Assembly (NCBI GenBank): GCA_963844865.1
Contig: CAWJPY010000005.1
Span: forward strand, 248,001-312,000
Length of the DNA stretch: 64,000 bases
Origin: CAWJPY01 sp963844865
GTDB taxonomy: Bacteria; Acidobacteriota; Thermoanaerobaculia; Thermoanaerobaculales; Sulfomarinibacteraceae
Direction of reading: 5' to 3'
Made by a program: the position numbers and the translations under genes. This document shows positions 36,269 to 43,812 of this stretch, piece after piece. The notes beneath the pieces were generated by a model. The model saw only the letters and a list, made by a program, of their open reading frames with translations. It was not told the DNA's origin and made no database searches. Every line of letters starts with the position of its first letter. Positions within the stretch are counted from its first letter, which is position 1.

Positions 36269-37332
36269 ACCAAGCTGCCGGTGTCGGCTCCAGGCTCTCG
36301 CTCCTCGACCGCTACCTGACGGTGTGGATCTTCCTGGCCATGGCGGTGGGCGTCGTCGCCGGCTGGGGCTGGCCGGGCATCGCCTCCTTCTGGGAGCGCT
36401 TCTCGGTGGGCACCACCAACCTCCCCATCGCCGTCGGCCTCATCCTCATGATGTACCCGCCCCTGGCCAAGGTGCGCTACGAGGAGATGGGCCGGGTCTT
36501 CCGCGACACCAAGGTGCTCGGCCTGTCCCTCCTCCAGAACTGGGTGGTGGGCCCCATCCTGATGTTCTTCCTGGCCATCCTCCTGCTGCCCGACAAGCCC
36601 GAGTACATGGTGGGCCTGATCATGATCGGGCTGGCCCGCTGCATCGCCATGGTCATCGTGTGGAACGAGCTGGCCTCAGGCGACACCGAGTACTGCGCCG
36701 GCCTGGTGGCCTTCAACTCGGTCTTCCAGATGCTCTTCTACTCCGTCTACGCCTACCTCTTCATCACCGTCCTGCCGCCCCTCTTCGGGCTGGAGGGCGC
36801 CGAGGTGCACGTCACCATCTCCGAGATCGCGAAGTCGGTGCTCGTCTACCTCGGCATCCCCTTCGCCGCCGGGGTCATCACTCGCTTTTCGCTCATCACG
36901 GCCAAAGGCAAGGCCTGGTACCACGAGCGGTTCATCCCGAAGATCAGCCCCCTGACCCTGATCGCCCTGCTCTTCACCATCGTGGTCATGTTCTCCCTCA
37001 AGGGCGAGTTCATCGTCGAGCTGCCCCTGGACGTGGTGCGGATCGCGGTGCCGCTGCTCATTTACTTCGTCCTCATGTTCCTGGTCTCGTTCGCCATGTC
37101 GAAGCGCGCCGGCGCCGACTACGCTCGCTCGGCGACCCTGAGCTTCACCGCCGCCTCCAACAACTTCGAGCTCGCCATCGCGGTGGCTATCGCCACCTTC
37201 GGCATCTCCAGCGGCGCGGCCTTCGCCGCCGTCATCGGGCCCCTGGTGGAGGTGCCGGTGATGATCGGACTGGTCAACGTCTCCCTGGCGCTGAGGCGCC
37301 GGTTCTTCCCGGCCGAGGTGGCCGGGGCGTGA
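36265..37332 (+). CDS. acr3: Arsenite efflux permease, ACR3 type
   Basis: A 355-residue bile/arsenite/riboflavin-transporter-fold pump with ten transmembrane segments. The ACR3 signature with the essential Cys is GLARCIAMVIVWNELA near residue 122, and the matching second-half motif is TAASNNFELAIAVAIA near 297. It overlaps arsR by four bases (ATGA). Together with arsC it gives a complete arsenate resistance path. The two genes after it are heavily frameshifted although this gene is intact. Confidence 0.95.
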   Translation: MNQAAGVGSRLSLLDRYLTVWIFLAMAVGVVAGWGWPGIASFWERFSVGTTNLPIAVGLILMMYPPLAKVRYEEMGRVFRDTKVLGLSLLQNWVVGPILMFFLAILLLPDKPEYMVGLIMIGLARCIAMVIVWNELASGDTEYCAGLVAFNSVFQMLFYSVYAYLFITVLPPLFGLEGAEVHVTISEIAKSVLVYLGIPFAAGVITRFSLITAKGKAWYHERFIPKISPLTLIALLFTIVVMFSLKGEFIVELPLDVVRIAVPLLIYFVLMFLVSFAMSKRAGADYARSATLSFTAASNNFELAIAVAIATFGISSGAAFAAVIGPLVEVPVMIGLVNVSLALRRRFFPAEVAGA

Positions 37333-37348
37333 CGGCAGTCGAGTCCCC

Positions 37349-38136
37349 ATGTGGGTGATCCTGGCCGCGGGCATGTTCGCGGTCGCCGTGGTCTTCTCCA
37401 TGCTCGGCCAGGGCGGCGGGGCGCTGTACACCCCGCATCCAGGTGTGGCTGGGGATCGGATTCCACGAGGCCGCGACCACCAGCCTGTTCCTGATCATGG
37501 TCACCTCGGTGGCGGCATCCCTGGTCTTCCACAAGGCGAAACGCATCGACTGGCCGCTGGCCATCGCGCTCGAGACGGTGACCACGGCCGGTGGGTTCGC
37601 CGGCGGCCTGGGCTCGGGCCGGCTGTCGGCGAGACGCTGTCCCTGATGTTCGCCGCGGTGATCGGCGCCGGCGCGGTCTTCATGATTCGTCCCGTGAAGG
37701 CGCGGGAACGTGGGCGCGGGTCCGCGGGCCAATTCCCGGTGTGGAGGCCGGACGCTGGGCGACAGAGACTACTGCGTGAACATGGCGCTGGCGCTGCCGT
37801 TCTCGTTCCTCGCCGGAGCGCTGAGCGGCATGGTGGGCGTGGGCGGCGGGCTGATCAAGGTGCCCGCTCATGGTGCTCGTGCTCGGCGTGCCCATGGACA
37901 TCGCCGTCGGCTCCAGCTCGCTGATGGTCGGGGTGACCGCCAGCGGCGGCTTTGCGGGCCACCTCCTGCACGGCCACTGGAACTGGCGGCTGTCCTTGGT
38001 CCTCGCCGCCGCGGTGTTCGTCGGCGGCCAGATCGGCAGCCGCCTCACCGTCAAGATGGACAAGACGAAGCTGAAGGTCGGCTTCGGCTGGTTCCTCCTC
38101 CTCGTCGCCGCCGCCATGGCGGTCAAGGCGCTGTGA
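37349..38136 (+). pseudogene. TauE/SafE-family permease, about four frameshifts
   Basis: Recognisable segments of a sulfite-exporter-type (TauE/SafE, DUF81) protein appear in order but in changing frames. From ATG 37349: VILAAGMFAVAVVFSMLGQGGGALY. Then IGFHEAATTSLFLIMVTSVAASLVFH, LMFAAVIGAGAVFMIRP, FLAGALSGMVGVGGGLIKVP, and LGVPMDIAVGSSSLMVGVTAS to the stop at 38136. Frame changes fall near 37435, 37620, 37740 and 37865, each explainable by one or two bases. The two GxGGG half-repeats of the family are both present. It lies 16 bp after acr3, and similar permeases do accompany ars operons. Confidence 0.75.
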
Positions 38137-38195
38137 TGGGGACGCCCGGGGACCGCGCGTCGCAGGACAGCCCTCGGAATGAAAGGACCCTCATC

Positions 38196-38869
38196 ATGAA
38201 GACAAGAACGAACATGAAGCACGGTGCGTACAGCTGGCCGCAACCGCGCAAGCGCTGTCGGGCCCTCCTGGGACGAGACGTCCTGGAGGCCTCCTTCCTC
38301 ATCCACGGCCACGTGTGCGGCGGCATGCCCCTGGGGTTCCGGGCCGGCGTGGCGGCGCTGGAGGCGCTGGGCATCGAGCGCGAGGAGAACATGGCCCACC
38401 GGGTCTTCGTGGAGACCGGCACCGGGCATGCCGCGGGCTGCTTTGCCGACGGGGTGCAGATGGCCACGGGCTGCACCTTCGGCAAGGGCCTCATCGACCG
38501 CACCGAGTACGGCAAGTGGGCCGCCAACCTGGTCGATATCGCGACCCGCAGGGCGGTGCGGGTGTCGGTGCAGACCCGAGGTCATGGAGGCCGCCCTCGC
38601 CTCGCCGTTCGTCCAGATGCGGCGCCGGGGCGTCCCACCCACCGAGGTGCCCCTGGACGTCAGCCGGCCCCTGGTGGAGGGGCTCATGGCGAGAGGGGAC
38701 GGGGACTCTTCACCGTGTCCGCGGTCTTCGAGTACCCCCTCGGACCGCCGGCGTCCCCTGCTTCGACACCGTGCGCTGCAGCGCCTGCGGGGAGCTCGTG
38801 GCCCAGAACAAGGTGCGCATGAAGGAGAGCGCTCCGGTCTGCCTCCCCTGCTCGGGCTACGCGGGGTAG
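38196..38869 (+). pseudogene. FmdE-like protein with zinc ribbon, about three frameshifts
   Basis: The start resembles FmdE (formylmethanofuran dehydrogenase subunit E family): LEASFLIHGHVCGGMPLGFRA, with the conserved HGHxCxG, then AHRVFVETGTGHAAGCFADG and TFGKGLIDRTEYGKW. It changes frame near 38578 (EVMEAALASPFVQMRRRG), near 38700 (LFTVSAVFEYPL) and near 38745. The end has a zinc ribbon, CSACGELV ... CLPCSGY. It is separated from the TauE fragment by 59 bp. FmdE-family proteins outside methanogens have uncertain roles, possibly metal or cofactor handling. Confidence 0.72.
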
Positions 38870-38998
38870 CGCAGCCGAGCCAGTGATCGGGGAATCCCGG
38901 ACGCCGGCCCGGTATTGCACTGGCCGAAGCGATGGGCGGACCTCGGCGTGCTCGACCCCGGAGGTCCGTCGTCGCCATCGTTTGTGGAGGCAGCCGCC

Positions 38999-39727
38999 GT
39001 GCCGTGGAGCCGAAAGACCGCCGAGCTCTACAGCGAGCTGGGAAAGCAGCAGCACATCCCCATCCTGGGGCCCGTGGTCGAGGAGCTCCTGGGTCCCCTG
39101 GAGGGCCTGCGGGTGCTCGACTTCGGCTGCGGCGAGGGGCGACTGACACGGCTCCTGGCCGAGGCGGGCGCCGCCACCGTGGTGGGTCTGGACGAGAGCT
39201 CGGAGATGATCGCCAGCGCCCGGAGTGTGCTCGAGGACCTGCCGGCGCGTCGCCGCGAGCGGGTGCGGCTAAAGGTGGGCGACGAGGGTCGGATCGCCGA
39301 GGAGGGCCCCTTCGACGCGGCCCTGTGCAGCCTGGCGCTGATGATGTGCGCCACCCGCGAGCGGCTGCAGCGGACCTGCGCCGCGCTCCTGGACGCGCTG
39401 GTCCCGGGCGGTCGGCTCCTCGCCATCGTCACCCATCCCTGCTTCCGCAGCGGCGGCTACCGCACCTTCCACTATGAGCTCGCCGGTGACTTCGACTACT
39501 GGTCCTCCGGCGCGCCCTACGAGGTCGTGCTGACCCCTCCAGGCTCCGATCGAGAGGTCGAGATCACCGACTACCACTGGATGCTCGAGGACTACGTCGC
39601 TGCGCTGACCGACGGCGGTGGGTCCGTGGTGGCCGTCCGCGAGCTGCCCTCCCGGTGGCGGGCGGACGGCAGTCCCGGCGGCCCTCCGGCCTATCTCTGT
39701 CTGCTCGTGCGGCGAGACGGGACGTGA
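38999..39727 (+). CDS. Class I SAM-dependent methyltransferase
   Basis: A 242-residue methyltransferase. Motif I is VLDFGCGEGRLTRLLAE near residue 40; a motif II-like acidic loop is in VVGLDESSEMI; the post-III segment is FDAALCSLALMMC. I chose GTG 38999 because GGAGG lies eight bases upstream, although the frame is open from 38915. It follows the broken FmdE-like gene by 129 bp. It lacks the conserved Cys triplet of ArsM arsenite methyltransferases, so a link to arsenic is only positional. Substrate unknown. Confidence 0.85.
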   Translation: MPWSRKTAELYSELGKQQHIPILGPVVEELLGPLEGLRVLDFGCGEGRLTRLLAEAGAATVVGLDESSEMIASARSVLEDLPARRRERVRLKVGDEGRIAEEGPFDAALCSLALMMCATRERLQRTCAALLDALVPGGRLLAIVTHPCFRSGGYRTFHYELAGDFDYWSSGAPYEVVLTPPGSDREVEITDYHWMLEDYVAALTDGGGSVVAVRELPSRWRADGSPGGPPAYLCLLVRRDGT

Positions 39728-39736
39728 GGGTGGTGG

Positions 39737-39814
39737 TGATCAGCGGCAGCGGCCGAGACAGTGGCAGTGGCAGCGGCCGGGACAGTGGCAGCGGCAGCGG
39801 CCGGGACAGATGGC
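39737..39814 (-). repeat. 6-mer array after the methyltransferase gene
   Basis: Minus strand: GCCGCT, GCCGCT, GCCACT, GTCCCG, GCCGCT, GCCACT, GCCACT, GTCTCG, GCCGCT, GCCGCT. Very regular phase with an 18-24 bp higher-order repeat. It starts about ten bases after the methyltransferase stop. Read leftward it also follows the leftward leader ATG near 39828, which would encode a short Pro/Ala/Thr-rich peptide. Confidence 0.75.
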
Positions 39815-39860
39815 AAGTGCGATGTCGCCGGCATGATCACCTCCGGTTCGTTCGTCTGAC

Positions 39861-39959
39861 AACCTAGCCAGTGGGCAGCCCATGTCAAGGGCTCGCCCTC
39901 GTCGAGGCCGAGCCGGTCCAGGACCGGCTTGCTCCGCACCCTTGACATGGGCTGCCCAC
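39861..39959. promoter_or_regulatory. Mirror-image promoter/leader region before the four-helix gene
   Basis: A 21-bp perfect inverted repeat: GTGGGCAGCCCATGTCAAGG plus G at 39871-39891, and its complement at 39939-39959. Each arm holds TTGACA pointing outward. Leftward: TTGACA, 16 bp, TAGGTT (39861-39866), then GGAGGTGATC and an ATG at about 39837. Rightward: TTGACA at 39942-39947, then GGAGGTGACC and the real gene. The loop holds two further palindromes, one being GCCGGTCC A GGACCGGC. The leftward side lacks a gene body. Confidence 0.75.
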
Positions 39960-39997
39960 CGGCTTTCAGGGGAGGCATGAACGACCCGGAGGTGACC

Positions 39998-40351
39998 ATG
40001 CCTGACACCCGCACCAGCACCGACCTCGTTGCCCACCGCAAGGCCCTGGCGGCAGCCGGCACCACAATTAAGCTCGTCCTGCGGATACCGGCTCCGCTGA
40101 AGCCCATTGCCGACCAGGTCATCCGCTCGGCAAGCTCCGTCGCAGCCAACTTGGCCGAAGGCCAAGGCAGGTCCGGGCGAGATCGCGCACAGTTCTGGCG
40201 GATCGCCTACGGCTCGGCCAAGGAGGTCGACACCCACCTGCGACTCCTCGTTGCGGCGGGAGCCGTCGATCGATCCGAGGCCGCTGTCGTTCTTGACGGC
40301 TTCGATCAGGTGCGGGCGATGACCTGGCGTCTGCTCAACCCAAGACCTTGA
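39998..40351 (+). CDS. Four-helix-bundle protein (23S rRNA IVP / S23 family)
   Basis: A 117-residue all-helical protein, the intact copy of a family with two broken relatives at 31.6 and 48.5 kb. Typical pattern: DLVAHRKALAAAGTTIKLV, then PIADQVIRSASSVAANLAEG, then RDRAQFWRIAYGSAKEVDTHLRLL. ATG 39998 has an ideal site (GGAGGTGACC); ATG 39977 in frame has none at proper spacing. Relatives are found in 23S rRNA intervening sequences, in diversity-generating retroelements (Avd) and alone. No reverse transcriptase or rRNA is near here. It is preceded by the mirror-image promoter region. Confidence 0.88.
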   Translation: MPDTRTSTDLVAHRKALAAAGTTIKLVLRIPAPLKPIADQVIRSASSVAANLAEGQGRSGRDRAQFWRIAYGSAKEVDTHLRLLVAAGAVDRSEAAVVLDGFDQVRAMTWRLLNPRP

Positions 40352-40377
40352 ACGTGGTTCTGTAGGCCAAAGGCGGT

Positions 40378-40437
40378 GCCAGGCAGCATTGGGAGGAAGC
40401 GACCTGCGTCCGATCGAATCACTGCGGCGTGCCTGGC
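40378..40437. repeat. Palindromic element copy 3
   Basis: GCCAGGCA at the left and TGCCTGGC at the right with about 44 bp between. Ends are shorter and more diverged than in other copies. It lies 26 bp after the intact four-helix gene, so here it missed the coding region. Confidence 0.65.
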
Positions 40438-40515
40438 TCCGGCCTTGACATCGCGACGTGTATCGCCGAGGGGACTCGCACTCTCTGTTGGTGCTCCCGG
40501 AGCGAGGCTTCGCGG

Positions 40516-40620
40516 GTCGCTGACGCCGCCCCCGTCCTCTGCCCCCGCCGCCGTTGTCTGCCAGTGCCGCTGATCGCGGTCGCTGCCGCTGTTGCTGCAA
40601 CTGCCGCTGTTTGCTGCTCC
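40516..40620 (+). repeat. 6-7-mer array between four-helix gene and DUF302 gene
   Basis: Plus strand: GCTGAC, GCCGCC, CCCGTCC, TCTGCC, CCCGCC, GCCGTT, and later GCTGATC, GCGGTC, GCTGCC, GCTGTT, GCTGCA, ACTGCC, GCTGTTT. An exception to the usual orientation: it follows a plus-strand gene but reads on the plus strand. Confidence 0.7.
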
Positions 40621-40706
40621 GGACATGTTCCCGGCGCGACCCGTGTTATCCACACCACAGCGCGCGGGCCGGGACCCGCCGCACCGACGCGAAGGAGGCA
40701 ACCACC

Positions 40707-41111
40707 ATGGCCGACATCCGCTACGGCATCGTCAAGGAGCTCCCCAACACCGACTACGACGCCGCGCGCCAGCGCGTCACCGAGCTGCTCGCCGAGGAAG
40801 GGTTCGGGATCCTCACCGAGATCGATGTCAAGGCCACGCTGAAGAAGAAGCTGGACAAGGACTTCCGGCGCTACGTCATCCTCGGCGCCTGCAACCCTCC
40901 CCTGGCCCACAAGGCCCTGGAGGCGGAGCCCCACATCGGCCTGCTGCTGCCCTGCAACGTGGTGGTTGCCGAGCGCGAGGACGGCGCGGGCTCGGTGGTC
41001 TCCGCCATGGACCCGGTGGCCGCCTTCAGCCTCATCGGCAACGACGACATCCAGCCGGTGGCCGAGAAGGTGCGCGGCATCATGCAGGGGATCCTCGACC
41101 GGCTCGAGTAG
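40707..41111 (+). CDS. DUF302-domain protein
   Basis: A 134-residue single-domain cytoplasmic protein. DUF302 pattern: an amphipathic strand-helix start (YGIVKELPNTDYDAARQRVTELLAEEGFGILTEIDV), then KDFRRYVILGACNPPLAHKALEAEPHIGLLLPCNVVV and an acidic helix at the end. ATG 40707 follows GAAGGAGG. The one conserved Cys in GACNPP and another in LPCNVVV are typical. Function of the family unknown. Confidence 0.88.
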   Translation: MADIRYGIVKELPNTDYDAARQRVTELLAEEGFGILTEIDVKATLKKKLDKDFRRYVILGACNPPLAHKALEAEPHIGLLLPCNVVVAEREDGAGSVVSAMDPVAAFSLIGNDDIQPVAEKVRGIMQGILDRLE

Positions 41112-41118
41112 CCCCCGA

Positions 41119-41177
41119 CACAGCAGTGACAGCGCCCGCGGCAGCGGCGGCGACAGAGACGGCGGCCGTGTCAGGGG
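41119..41177 (-). repeat. 6-mer array after the DUF302 gene
   Basis: Minus strand units GGCCGCC, GTCTCT, GTCGCC, GCCGCT, GCCGCG, GGCGCT, GTCACT, GCTGTG. It begins eight bases after the DUF302 stop. Confidence 0.65.
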
Positions 41178-41235
41178 GCAGGGGCAGCTCCTGCCAGGGG
41201 CGCGCCGCCGGGCGGATGGCGGGTGCGCCGACGCC

Positions 41236-41262
41236 GGCATGGTCACCTCCGGGTCGTTGAGC
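41236..41262 (-). other. Orphan leader copy of the four-helix gene (start only)
   Basis: On the minus strand AACGACCCGGAGG then TGACCATGCC is identical to the leader and start of the intact gene at 39998, but nothing of the gene body follows. Instead it runs leftward into Arg/Pro-coding low-complexity sequence and the array at 41119-41177. Same arrangement as at 39837 and 48324. Confidence 0.65.
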
Positions 41263-41417
41263 CGGGAACATAGCCGAAGGCCATGGTCATCCCGGCCGCG
41301 GCCGGCTGCACTTCCGGAGACTCGCACACACCTCGGCGAAGGGCGCACACCACCACCCGCGGCTCCTCGCTCCGGCGGACCTCCGCGCGCTCCCGGTGCA
41401 ACGACACACCCTTGTTC

Positions 41418-41568
41418 TGTCATGGTGAGCGAGGAGCTCGCCGTCCGCGGCGAGCGACGAGTCGAACCATCCCCCGAAGGCCCGTGGGACGCCTCCCAGC
41501 CACGACTCTGGTGCTCTCGGGGGATCCTTCGACTCGCTCCGGAAGACCGACCCTCGCTCAGGATGACA
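41418..41568. repeat. Imperfect long inverted repeat
   Basis: TGTCATGGTGAGCGAGGA, with GACGAGTCGAACCATCCC farther on, at the left. Facing it at the right are GGGGGATCCTTCGACTCGCT and CTCGCTCAGGATGACA. Arms are about 50 bp with mismatches. The TGTCAT...GAGCGA...GTCGAA pattern is a well-known dispersed repeat in many unrelated genomes. Confidence 0.65.
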
Positions 41569-41681
41569 CTCAGGCGGGTCGGTCCACCGTCTCTGAACGA
41601 CTCCGTGTCATGCCATGCGGCACCGCCCCGACGGGGCGTATCGATGCTCAGGGTGACAGGGAGTAGGCGCCGCCGACAGTC

Positions 41682-41845
41682 TCCTCGGGTGGGTGGGGGC
41701 TTCGCGTCTTCGCGTCCTGTCCTCGGGCGGGTGGGCGGCTCTGCGCCTCCGCGCCTCTGCGTTCCTTCTTCTCCTCGGGTGGGCGGGCGGGGGCTCCGCG
41801 CCTCTGCGTTGCGGTTCGCCTCCGCTGCCTCTGTTCATCACCAGC
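41682..41845. repeat. Degenerate tandem of about 40-50 bp units
   Basis: Three units beginning TCCTCGGG at 41682, 41720 and 41772, each followed by TGGGCGG-like and then CTTCGCG or CTCTGCGCCTCTGCG-like sequence. It stops about 15 bp before the Rieske/FAD gene 3' end. No coding potential. Confidence 0.6.
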
Positions 41846-41859
41846 CCAGCGCTCGCGCG

Positions 41860-43437
41860 CTACCCCCTGAGGCGCGCCACCAGATCGATCTCGCCCTCGC
41901 GGACCTCGTCAGCCGAGGGCTCCCGGCCCGCGAGCATCAGCTCGTGGAGAGCCGACACCTGGTGGTCCCGGCCCATGGCCGCGGCCGCGAGCACCCGTTC
42001 GGGCCCCAGGTAGTAGACCATGAAGTCGCGGTCCTCCAGGGACCCGTGGGTCACCTCCTCGTCCCAGCGCACGGCATGGCCCAGGTAGGCCAGGGGGTTG
42101 CCGAAGTGCATGGTCCAGAAGAAGGGCACCTTCCGGAACGGCTCCTGGCCGCCCGCCATGTTGCGGGCCGCCGTCATCCCCTGCTGGAGAGCCACCCGCC
42201 AATGCTCGATCCGGATCGGCTCGCCGCTCCGCCAGTCCGGGAAGGTGGCGACGTCCCCCGCCGCCCACACTCCCTCGGTCACCCGCAGGTGCTCGTCGGT
42301 GCGCAGGGACCCGTCCTCCTCCAGGCGGACGCCCTGAAGGCCGCCGGTGGCGGGACGGACCCCGATGCCCACCACCACCAGGTCGGCGGGGACCCGCCGC
42401 CCGTCCTCGGTGACGACGGCCTCCACTCGGCCCGAGCCCTGGATCCTGGCCAGGGGGCTGCCGAGCTCGAAGGCCACCCCCTGCTCGCTGTGCAGCGCCC
42501 GCAACACGCCGCCCACCCGTTCGCCGAGCACCCGTTTGAAGGGCACCGCCTCCGGCGCCACCACCGTGACCGAGGCCGCGCCCCGCTCCTTCAAGGAGGC
42601 CGCCACCTCCATGGCGATGAAGCTCGCTCCAATCACGACCACACGCTTCGCCCCGTCGGCGGCGGCGGCGATGCGGTCGCTGTCGTCCCAGGTGCGGAGG
42701 GTCAGCACGCCCTCGAGGTCCGCGCCGGGCACCTCCAGGCGGCGCGGCTCGCCTCCGGTGGCCACCAGCAGGGCGTCGGCGTCGACGGTCGCGCCTCCCG
42801 GCAGGCCGACCCTCCTCGTCGTCAGGTCCACCCCATCCACGCGATGGTGGACCCACTCCACCCCCGCCTCCTCGTAGAAGGAGGCCGGTTTCAGGGGCAG
42901 CCACTCCCCGGGGGCGTTCCCCGCCAGGTAGTCCTTGGAGCAGTGGGTGCGCTCGTAGGGCGGGCGCTCGTCCGCGCTCACCATGACCACCCGGCCCGCG
43001 AAACCCACCCGCCGGAGCTCCTGGGCGGCGGCCAGGCCGGCGCCCCCGCCACCGAGGATCACGAAGGTCCGCGGATCCGTGTCGGCGTCGGGAGCGACCA
43101 TCTCCGGCGACCGTGCGCCTCGAGCCTCGTCCGGCACGTCCACCAGGACCTCGCCGTGCTCCACCACCACCGGATAGACGGGCAGGCAGCTCATGGCGGG
43201 AGGCTCCAGGAGCTCGCCGCTGCGCGCCTCGAAGACCGACTGGTGCCACGGGCAGAGCACCCGGCCGCCGGCCAGCAGCCCGTCCGCCAGGGGCGCCTCC
43301 TGGTGGGGGCAGTGGGCGCCCAGAGCCCGGACCTCCCCACCGGTCCGCACCAGGAGCACCTCCACCCCGTTCGCCGTGACCTGGCGCATGCTGTTCTTCG
43401 CGAGCTCGTCGAGCTTGGCCACCTTCACCCTGGGCAT
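41860..43437 (-). CDS. Rieske-domain FAD/NAD(P) oxidoreductase (AIF-like)
   Basis: A 525-residue cytoplasmic reductase. The N-terminal Rieske [2Fe-2S] domain has ligands CPHQEAPLADG and CPWHQSVF (residues about 40-65). Then the pyridine-nucleotide-disulphide reductase part: FAD-binding GGGGAGLAAAQELRRVGF near 128, VATGG, NAD-binding VIGASFIAMEVAASL near 265, and FAD-contact VWAAGDVATF near 390. A C-terminal reductase tail follows. ATG 43437 has GGAGG five bases upstream; ATG 43449 lies before that site. Resembles ferredoxin reductases and AIF-like proteins with a fused Rieske domain. Electron partner unknown. Confidence 0.9.
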   Translation of the reverse strand: MPRVKVAKLDELAKNSMRQVTANGVEVLLVRTGGEVRALGAHCPHQEAPLADGLLAGGRVLCPWHQSVFEARSGELLEPPAMSCLPVYPVVVEHGEVLVDVPDEARGARSPEMVAPDADTDPRTFVILGGGGAGLAAAQELRRVGFAGRVVMVSADERPPYERTHCSKDYLAGNAPGEWLPLKPASFYEEAGVEWVHHRVDGVDLTTRRVGLPGGATVDADALLVATGGEPRRLEVPGADLEGVLTLRTWDDSDRIAAAADGAKRVVVIGASFIAMEVAASLKERGAASVTVVAPEAVPFKRVLGERVGGVLRALHSEQGVAFELGSPLARIQGSGRVEAVVTEDGRRVPADLVVVGIGVRPATGGLQGVRLEEDGSLRTDEHLRVTEGVWAAGDVATFPDWRSGEPIRIEHWRVALQQGMTAARNMAGGQEPFRKVPFFWTMHFGNPLAYLGHAVRWDEEVTHGSLEDRDFMVYYLGPERVLAAAAMGRDHQVSALHELMLAGREPSADEVREGEIDLVARLRG

Positions 43438-43812
43438 CTGAGCCTCCATCTCTGAGTCCGCCCCGGCCTCCGACCGCGCGGCGGGGATTCCCCTGCTTCA
43501 ACGGCGGCGCCGGAGCGGCTCTTCCGCGACATCCGAGGGTGCGTGACACCCCGGTTCCTGCCCGGTGGGGGTCCCGGGAACTCCCCCATGGTGTCTGCCC
43601 CGTGGGTGCCGACATGATAATGAGGCAACCCGACGTCCCGCCCCGGCAAGGTAGTCCCATTCCCGTATCACGCGCAGCGGACGCCGCCACACACCCCTCG
43701 AAGCTGCCGAATAGAGGCCGTGGGGTCTGTGTTTTCTCCTCTGTCCGCAGCAACGGCACGGCGCCGATGACGGGCCGGCCGCGACCACAATCAGCGACAG
43801 ATCGGAAGGCAA
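43438..43812. other. Divergent intergenic region (Rieske gene / sucrose synthase)
   Basis: 375 bp that should hold both promoters. I see no convincing -35/-10 pair, only a ribosome-binding site (GGAAGG) next to 43813 and a GGGGGTCCCGGGAACTCCCC-like palindrome around 43567-43586. No gene. Confidence 0.4.

Noticed and set aside
38999..39727. Arsenite methyltransferase ArsM
   Set aside because: Close to ars genes, but the conserved arsenic-binding cysteines are not seen; called only a class I methyltransferase.
39737..39814. Secreted Pro/Ala/Thr-rich peptide encoded leftward from the orphan leader
   Set aside because: The frame exists and has a good ribosome-binding site, but its sequence is simply the translated 6-mer array; without expression evidence it is not annotated as a gene.
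39998..40351. Diversity-generating retroelement, with the four-helix gene as avd
   Set aside because: No reverse transcriptase, template/variable repeat pair or target gene is present; the gene family also occurs alone.
43567..43586. Regulatory palindrome in the sucrose synthase upstream region
   Set aside because: GGGGGTCCCGGGAACTCCCC is an imperfect GC-rich palindrome of a kind expected by chance at this composition; no repeat copy or promoter alignment supports it.
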